From: an uncultured Prevotellaceae bacterium | Lineage (GTDB): Bacteria; Bacteroidota; Bacteroidia; Bacteroidales; Bacteroidaceae | Assembly: GCA_937892315.1 (NCBI GenBank) | Contig: CALAVF010000082.1 | Span: forward strand, 1 to 12,108 | Direction: 5' to 3' | Length of the DNA: 12,108 bases | In this document: positions 8,801 through 12,108 of the stretch, piece after piece | Layout of the letters: the number at the start of each line of letters is the position of its first letter | Position numbering within the stretch: position 1 is the first letter of the stretch | The notes under the pieces: generated by a model | Databases searched by the model: none | What the model was told of the DNA's origin: nothing | The model's input: only the letters and a program-made list of their open reading frames with translations | Position numbers and translations under genes: made by a program

Positions 8801-9103
8801 GATGTCGTGGCCGTACTCAAACTCCAGGGTAATCACCGACACATTCTCACGGCTGTTGCTCGTCACGTGCTTGAGGTGCTCCACAGAGTTGAGCGTGTTC
8901 TCCAGCGGACGAGTCACGTTGTTCTCAATGTCTTCAGCGCTGGCACCCGTATAATACGTCATGATCATGATCGTGTTCGTGTCAATGTCCGGGTAGAGGT
9001 CTATTGGCAACTTGATGGCCGAGTAGAGACCCAATATAATCACTGCCAGGAAGCAGAGACTTGTCATAATCGGTCGTTTGACCGCTCCTTCATATAGACT
9101 CAT
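5867..9103 (-). CDS. RND efflux pump, inner-membrane permease subunit (AcrB/MexB-like)
   Basis: 1078 residues from the ATG at 9103, the usual RND size. The start gives 'MSLYEGAVKRPIMTSLCFLA', the standard N-terminus with TM1. Large periplasmic domains lie at about 35-330 and 555-870. TM4 carries 'GNVVDDAIVVLENV' with Asp399-Asp400, and TM10 carries 'LIGIVVKNGIVLIDY' with Lys937; these match the AcrB proton-relay Asp407/Asp408/Lys940, so it should be an active proton antiporter of the HAE-1 type rather than a CusA-type metal pump. A Gly-rich loop (about 665-675) precedes the second porter half. The C-terminal 50 residues are charged and cytoplasmic. The frame stays open upstream to 9253, but those 50 codons come from the intergenic repeat and would put low-complexity Phe/His-rich sequence before TM1, so they are excluded. 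It lies 209 bases after the adaptor gene and 2 before the PII-like gene. Substrate unknown. Confidence 0.95.
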   Translation of the reverse strand: MSLYEGAVKRPIMTSLCFLAVIILGLYSAIKLPIDLYPDIDTNTIMIMTYYTGASAEDIENNVTRPLENTLNSVEHLKHVTSNSRENVSVITLEFEYGHDIDVLTNDVRDKLDMVSNSLPDEAQTPILFKFSTDMIPILLLSVQAEESQQALYKILDDNVANPLARIDGVGTVSISGAPQREINIYMDPQKMEAYNLSPTQVASAISAENRNVTNGTVDVGTQTFTVRVEGEFDDPSQMLGVVVGSYNGVNVYLRDVARIVDNVEERSQKTFTNGVQGAMIVIQKQSGANSVEISNRVMKMLPTLQKNLPSDVKLGIIVNTSENIMNTIASLEETITFAMIFVALVVFIFLGRWRATTIIVITIPMSLIASFIYLYATDGSFNMISLSCLSIAIGNVVDDAIVVLENVTTHIERGSDPKQAAIHATNEVAISVIASTLTMIAVFFPLTMVTGMSGVLFKQLGWMMCIIMTISTTSALSFTPMLCSQMLRLQKKQSKTFKTFYGPIGRALDALDTWYEKRINWAVRHRWTIVAGSFALFVLSIAIAGIVGIKSEFFPANDNGRIGITLQLPIGTRVEKSEALAKSLVEKWQQRYGADMQSCNFTVGQAGDNNTWASLSDNGTHIISFNIMMVPSNKRDRTLASICDEMRADLKVIPELAKYQVNLGGNQGGRGMGGQATATFEIYGYDMDATRDVAERMAEQFRSNKMVTQVNISRSDFQPEIVVDFDRDKLAQEGIGLTTAANAVRALIYGAQQSYYREDGEEYDIKVRYEPTARVSVEDIENMVIPNAQGKNIRIRDLAKVKESAIPPTIERKDRQRIVTVSAVLADGYALSDGVELGNNIADEIEVPNGITIQVAGSYEDQQDSNRDLGTLGVLIIILVFIVIAAQFESLTYPFIIILSVPFAFSGIILALVMTGTNLNIMSMLGGIMLIGIVVKNGIVLIDYTQLLRERGIGLIRAAVMAARSRLRPILMTSLTTILGMVPMAVSHGVGAEMWRPLGVSVIGGLTVSTILTLIYVPSMFCIFGAVGVKRQRRKLKEKRELDAYWREHKAEEMLTNTRSSVMEQNAQRAINNFRDE

Positions 9104-9130
9104 GTTCTTCAAAAAATTTTGAAGTGAAAA

Positions 9131-9310
9131 ATGAAAAGTAAAAGTGAAAAATAAACAAGTGAAAAGTGAAGAGTGAAAAGTGAAAAATTTGCTACCGCGA
9201 GAGTTTGCCACCTGTTGCCGCACAAGTGCGGTAGCAAATTTTTCACTTTTCATTTTTCACTTTTCCCTTTTTTCACTTTTCATTTTTCACTTTTCCCTTT
9301 CATTTTTCCC
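9131..9310. repeat. Structured intergenic repeat with GTGAAAA modules and 25-bp inverted arms
   Basis: Fills most of the gap between adaptor and pump genes. Perfect 25-base arms at 9174-9198 and 9228-9252 (tgaaaagtgaaaaatttgct plus accgc, and its reverse complement) enclose 29 bases; with two mismatches the arms extend to 33 bases. Outside the arms the sequence is a run of gtgaaaa, atgaaaa and similar modules on one side and their complements on the other, so pairing can continue imperfectly. On the mRNA strand the downstream flank reaches to within some 15 bases of the pump ATG. It resembles dispersed intergenic repeats of Bacteroidales genomes; it has no coding sense of its own. Confidence 0.75.
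9241..9300. repeat. Perfect tandem duplication of a 30-base unit
   Basis: Bases 9241-9270 and 9271-9300 are identical 30-base units (beginning tttcacttttcatttttcac and ending ttttcccttt). A partial third copy (catttttccctttt) follows at 9301. The unit belongs to the outer flank of the intergenic structured repeat. Its copy number is likely to vary by slippage between strains. Confidence 0.9.
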
Positions 9311-9312
9311 TT

Positions 9313-10329
9313 TTATTTTACCACTTCCACTTCTTTTCCATTTGCCAGTCGGCTCTGGCCAGCGATGACCACGTCGTCGCCAGGCTGCACACCGCTCAGA
9401 ATCTCATAGTTCGTTCCGAGGTGCTTGCCCAGTTCCACCTTGTTGTAAGAAACCTTGCCGTTCTTATAGACATAGACGTAGCGGTCGCCGGCACCAATCT
9501 GCTTGACGAGTGCCTCGTCGGGAACAACCACGTGGTTCTTGTCGCCAAAGTTGATGGTGGCACGGGCGAACATGCCGGGACGAACCTTCTGCTGTCCGTT
9601 GTTGATGGTCACCTCCACAGGGAACGTGTGGGTTGTCTGGTCAACAGTTGGATAGACAATGGTCACCTTGCCGTAGAAGGTCTCGCCTTCGTATGCATCC
9701 AGAGCGATGTCAACAGGCATGCCCCTGCTCACCAGTTTGTAATAGTCTTCAGAAATGTTGACCAGCAATTTCACAGGGTTCGTCTGCTCGATGGTCAAGA
9801 TGGGCTGACCGCTGCCGTACATGTCGCCGCTGTCGTAGTTGCGAGCCGTCACCACACCGCTGATGGGTGAAACCAGTTGCGTGTTCTCAACCAATTGCTT
9901 CAACTGGGTGGAGAAGACATCCAACTGCATCTTGGCGTTGTCGTATTCAGCCTTGCTGGCACCACCAACCTGATAGAGTTGTGCCGTGCGGTTGAACTCA
10001 ATCTTCTGGTTCTCCAACTGGAGTTTCAACTGCTGCAAGTTGCTGGCGTCGAGTTGAACAAGCACCTGCCCCTTACGCACGTTGTCACCCACCTCCACAT
10101 AGATTTTCTCGATGCGGTAAGGGGTGTTCGGAGCGATGTTGTTCTTCACGTCACTCTCCACGGTAGCCGTGTAAGTCTCTGTCTGTGGAATGTCCTGGCT
10201 GGTAACCCTGGCAATCTTCACCTGCACCTTCTCCTCCTGAGTGGTGGCATCCTTCTCTTCACTCTTGTTGCCGCAAGCGACTGCCATCATGGCAAGGGCG
10301 GCAAGTGATAATGTCTTGATATATTTCAT
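9313..10329 (-). CDS. RND efflux periplasmic adaptor (membrane fusion) lipoprotein
   Basis: 338 residues. The N-terminus 'MKYIKTLSLAALAMMAVACG' is a lipoprotein signal peptide with lipobox Ala-Val-Ala-Cys, so Cys19 is lipidated after cleavage. The two halves of the biotinyl-lipoyl domain are 'YVEVGDNVRKGQVLVQLD' (about 77-94) and 'LVSPISGVVTARNYDSGD' (about 152-169), separated by an alpha-hairpin (about 95-150). The beta-barrel domain follows at about 185-265 and contains 'VRPGMFARATI'. A membrane-proximal domain ends in 'GVQPGDDVVIAGQSRLANG'. The length and order are those of AcrA/MexA-like adaptors, which join the pump to the outer-membrane channel in the periplasm. It lies between the outer-membrane factor and the pump, all on one strand. 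The ATG at 10329 follows an A/T-rich leader without a Shine-Dalgarno sequence and overlaps the stop of a possible 58-codon reading frame. Confidence 0.95.
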   Translation of the reverse strand: MKYIKTLSLAALAMMAVACGNKSEEKDATTQEEKVQVKIARVTSQDIPQTETYTATVESDVKNNIAPNTPYRIEKIYVEVGDNVRKGQVLVQLDASNLQQLKLQLENQKIEFNRTAQLYQVGGASKAEYDNAKMQLDVFSTQLKQLVENTQLVSPISGVVTARNYDSGDMYGSGQPILTIEQTNPVKLLVNISEDYYKLVSRGMPVDIALDAYEGETFYGKVTIVYPTVDQTTHTFPVEVTINNGQQKVRPGMFARATINFGDKNHVVVPDEALVKQIGAGDRYVYVYKNGKVSYNKVELGKHLGTNYEILSGVQPGDDVVIAGQSRLANGKEVEVVK

Positions 10330-10502
10330 AATTTAAGTTTCGGGAGTTTGTCCCCCTTTGAAGTTAAAGAAGTTAGAGAAGTTATCGCTTCGCTCGAAGT
10401 TAAAGACGTATGTGATGCAGCCCCGCAATTGGTATCGTCTTTAACTTCTCTAACTTCTTTAACTTCGAGCGAAGCGATAACTTCCGAAAAGTTGAGTTTC
10501 AT
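10326..10502 (-). CDS. Possible small ORF through the intergenic repeat (doubtful)
   Basis: A 58-codon frame starts with ATG 9 bases after the stop of the outer-membrane-factor gene, runs through the whole inverted repeat, and ends in a TGA that overlaps the adaptor ATG (ATGA). The peptide is low-complexity: Glu-Val-Lys/Arg triplets ('EVKEVREVK') in one arm and Leu-Thr-Ser triplets ('LTSLTSLTS') in the other. Both strands are open here because the repeat is made of 9-base, stop-free modules, so the frame may be a side effect of the repeat. Its exact fit between two stop/start signals makes translational relay from one gene to the next conceivable. There is no family match and no signal peptide. 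Confidence 0.2.
   Translation of the reverse strand: MKLNFSEVIASLEVKEVREVKDDTNCGAASHTSLTSSEAITSLTSLTSKGDKLPKLKL
10356..10486. repeat. Modular inverted repeat (GAAGTTAAA family) between OMF and adaptor genes
   Basis: The left part reads, in order, gaagttaaa, gaagttaga, gaagttatcgcttcgctc, gaagttaaagacg (10360-10408). The right part (10436-10484), read on the other strand, has the same modules permuted: gaagttatcgcttcgctc, gaagttaaa, gaagttaga, gaagttaaagacg. The longest perfect pairing is 28 bases, 10379-10406 with 10457-10484; the innermost 13-base arms are 10396-10408 and 10436-10448 around a 27-base unique centre. It can form alternative hairpins in the mRNA. It looks like a dispersed intergenic element rather than part of the efflux genes. 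Confidence 0.8.
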
Positions 10503-10511
10503 AATGCTTTC

Positions 10512-12108
10512 TTATTTCAAATACGTTTCCCGACCCAGCGTATAGTCAAGGTCAGCCTTGTTGGTTAAGTAATCGTAAATGCTCTGCACGTAGGTGAGTT
10601 CCGCCTGAGTCAGCGCCGTCTCGCTCTGGTTCAGTTCGAGGATGGTGCCACGCCCCACCTCATAGCGCTTGCCCGAAATCTGCACAGCCTTGTCCGCCTG
10701 CTTCACCGCTTCGGCATTGCTCTCCACCTGAGCGATGGTGCTCGCCATGTTCTGGCGATAACTCTCCGCAGCCATGCTGAGTTTCCGCTGCACGTCCAGA
10801 CGAGAGTCCTCCAGTTGGGCAATCTGCACACGGTTGCTCCTCAGTTTCGTCCAGTTGTCGGCATGGAAGATGGGGATGTTGACGGCAAACGACATGGTGG
10901 CACTGTTCGAGTAACTGTAGCCAAAGACGTTCCAGTTGTTGTTGGCATAACTCTGGTACTGCCCCGAGATTTGAAACGCCACGGTCGGCATCAAGTTCGT
11001 CCTCAGCAACTTGCGGGTGCGTTCCAGCAGCGTCATGCTGTAATCCAACTGGCGAAGAGACGAGTTGTCGCCCAAGACCTCTTCGGCAGGAGGCAGAAAC
11101 AGGCTCGATTCATAGCGGCTCAACGAATCGTCGATGGCGATATCGACATGAGGCGCGATGCCCATCAGCACCTTCAGTTGCAGCAGGGCGAGGTTCAGCC
11201 CCGTCTCGGCACTCACCACGCCCGACCTCATCGAACGCATCTGCACCTCGGCGCTGATTTTGTCATACTCGCTCACGCTGCCCACCCTGTACTTGCTGCT
11301 CACCACCTCGAAGTTCTCCTCCGACGTCCGATAACTTTCCCGCATCACGGCATAACTGTCCTGAGCCAGCAACGCGCCGTAGTACGCCTTCGTCACCTGA
11401 TTGACGAGGTCAAGACGGCTGCCGCGCGCCTTCTCCCGAGCCAGCAGAATGTCCTCCTTGGTCAACCTCATGTTCTGATAGACCGCAGGGGCAAACAAAG
11501 GCAGATTGAGCGTCACAGCCCCCACAGCATTCAGCGTGCCATCGACCCCCATCTTGAACTTACCCATGCCCGTCACAATCTCCGCCACCTTCACATTGTC
11601 CGTCAGCGACATAGACGCATCCACCGTCGGCAGCAAAGCCTGCAACGCCAACCAGAAAGCCGCCGCACTCCAGTCACCCTCGTTGACAGATGGTGCCGGC
11701 ATATAGCTATCGGCCGGAACAGAGATGACACGCCTACATCCCGACTCTTCAGGGGGGACTGTGGGGGACTCAGTCCACCTGACCATCACACCATGGCGAT
11801 GCATGATGGCCAGTGTCATGTCGATGTAAGGCCGTGACACGATGTCGCCCATCAACTCCAGTTCCATTCCGCCTATGACCGGGGCAATCATCAGCAACGC
11901 GCTCACAAACTGCGAACTCACACCGGCAGGCATCGCCACATGCCCACCCCGCAAGCGCCGGCCGACGATGCGCAGCGGAGCGCATCCCTCGCCATCGACA
12001 TAGGTGATGTCGGCACCCAGCGCGCGCAACGCGTCGACCAGCGGCGCGATGGGGCGCTCGCACAGTCGGCTGTCACCTGTGAGCGTCACCTCGCATCCCT
12101 GACGCGTG
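10512..12108 (-). CDS. In-frame chimera: AroA N-terminal part joined to TolC-family outer-membrane factor lacking its N-terminus
   Basis: One uninterrupted frame enters from beyond 12108 (partial 5' end; the GTG at 12089 is internal, preceded by 'TRQGCE') and stops at 10512. Codons from 12107 to about 11645 encode EPSP synthase sequence. From about 11640 the protein is a TolC-family outer-membrane factor, with two OEP repeats: the first from 'ALLPTVDAS' through 'AYYGALLAQDSYAVMRESY' and 'KYRVGSVSEYDKISAEVQM', the second from 'TNLMPTVAFQISGQYQSY' through 'GKRYEVGRGTILELNQSE'. A normal factor starts with a signal peptide and about 45 residues of helix before the first 'LLP' motif; these are missing. 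The product would therefore be cytoplasmic, and the pump below would lack its own channel. The factor part is the expected upstream partner of the adaptor and pump genes. This may be a real deletion or an assembly chimera; as it stands, neither half should work. Confidence 0.75.
   Translation of the reverse strand, partial: TRQGCEVTLTGDSRLCERPIAPLVDALRALGADITYVDGEGCAPLRIVGRRLRGGHVAMPAGVSSQFVSALLMIAPVIGGMELELMGDIVSRPYIDMTLAIMHRHGVMVRWTESPTVPPEESGCRRVISVPADSYMPAPSVNEGDWSAAAFWLALQALLPTVDASMSLTDNVKVAEIVTGMGKFKMGVDGTLNAVGAVTLNLPLFAPAVYQNMRLTKEDILLAREKARGSRLDLVNQVTKAYYGALLAQDSYAVMRESYRTSEENFEVVSSKYRVGSVSEYDKISAEVQMRSMRSGVVSAETGLNLALLQLKVLMGIAPHVDIAIDDSLSRYESSLFLPPAEEVLGDNSSLRQLDYSMTLLERTRKLLRTNLMPTVAFQISGQYQSYANNNWNVFGYSYSNSATMSFAVNIPIFHADNWTKLRSNRVQIAQLEDSRLDVQRKLSMAAESYRQNMASTIAQVESNAEAVKQADKAVQISGKRYEVGRGTILELNQSETALTQAELTYVQSIYDYLTNKADLDYTLGRETYLK
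11625..11650 (-). other. aroA/outer-membrane-factor junction
   Basis: The protein switches family within 'FWLALQALLPTVDASM'. The AroA side reads 'DWSAAAFWLAL'; the factor side reads 'ALLPTVDASMSL', a motif typical just after the first helix of TolC-like proteins. The segment 'LQALLP' would suit either family, so the exact base cannot be fixed, and a short stretch of shared sequence at the join is plausible. There is no transposon, direct repeat or frame change at the join. Confidence 0.6.
11640..12108 (-). pseudogene. aroA: Truncated EPSP synthase (3-phosphoshikimate 1-carboxyvinyltransferase) fragment
   Basis: This part aligns by eye with the middle of E. coli AroA: 'LTGDSRLCERPIAPLVDALR' (E. 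coli [20 protein letters not shown]), then 'APLRIVG', 'GVSSQFVSALLMIAP' with the shikimate-phosphate-binding Ser-Ser-Gln, 'GDIVSRPYIDMTL', and 'NEGDWSAAAFW' (E. coli VEGDASSASYF). The match stops there, near E. coli residue 250 of 427. The catalytic Asp313 region, Arg344, Arg386 and Lys411 are all absent, so EPSP synthase activity is not expected. Between 'VRWTESP' and 'RVISVPADSY' there are extra residues compared with other Bacteroidetes AroA proteins I recall. The start lies outside the window. The enzyme would normally make EPSP from shikimate-3-phosphate and PEP in aromatic amino acid synthesis. The DNA here is visibly more GC-rich than the efflux genes. Confidence 0.85.

Noticed and set aside
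9104..9253. N-terminal extension of the RND pump from an ATG at 9253
   Set aside because: The 50 extra codons are translated intergenic repeat (Phe/His/Ser-rich), lie before a standard RND N-terminus starting at 9103, and would disturb TM1 insertion.
9131..9310. CRISPR array suggested by repeated GTGAAAA units
   Set aside because: There are no regular spacers; the units are short, adjacent and imperfect, arranged as an inverted repeat plus a tandem duplication.
10356..10486. Insertion sequence ends or a complete mobile element
   Set aside because: There is no transposase, and only 27 unique bases lie between the arms; at most a non-autonomous repeat.
10815..11837. 340-codon open frame on the + strand
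   Set aside because: It is antisense to the outer-membrane factor and aroA part; Arg/His/Gln-rich with no domain or signal peptide.

Overview
The window looks like chromosomal DNA from a member of the Bacteroidales, most likely a Prevotella-type organism. The reasons are: signal peptides ending in A|Q, BspA-type leucine-rich repeats, WG repeats, A/T-rich leaders with no Shine-Dalgarno sequence, and intergenic repeat families of a kind common in that order. This placement is inference from protein style, not a database match.

Left half (30-5504, + strand): four closely spaced genes that read as one operon, every product carrying an export signal. They are a protein with an LPP20/FlgT-like N-terminus and a DUF4384-like domain; a predicted outer-membrane beta-barrel; a BspA-type LRR protein with a complete caspase-like (C14) domain (His340, Cys391); and a WG-repeat protein with a long uncharacterised C-terminal part. 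DUF4384 and caspase domains are often fused elsewhere, so finding them as separate exported partners beside a barrel and a repeat protein suggests an envelope-located caspase module of unknown purpose. This is the best candidate here for an undescribed system. A strong palindrome at 5507-5550 closes the operon and also serves the convergent operon from the right.

Right half (5571-12108, - strand): a tripartite RND efflux operon, transcribed right to left: TolC-family outer-membrane factor, lipoprotein adaptor, AcrB-like inner-membrane pump, then a small PII-like protein 2 bases after the pump. The two gaps inside the operon (10330-10511 and 9104-9312) hold two different structured repeats built from short A/G-rich modules, each able to fold into a long hairpin in the mRNA.

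The right edge is abnormal. The outer-membrane factor has lost its signal peptide and first helix and is joined in frame, near 11628-11645, to the N-terminal part of EPSP synthase (AroA), which runs off the window. Neither protein is complete. This is either a deletion or rearrangement that inactivates both genes, or a chimeric assembly join. The aroA part is visibly more GC-rich than the rest, and the caspase operon visibly more A/T-rich than the efflux operon.
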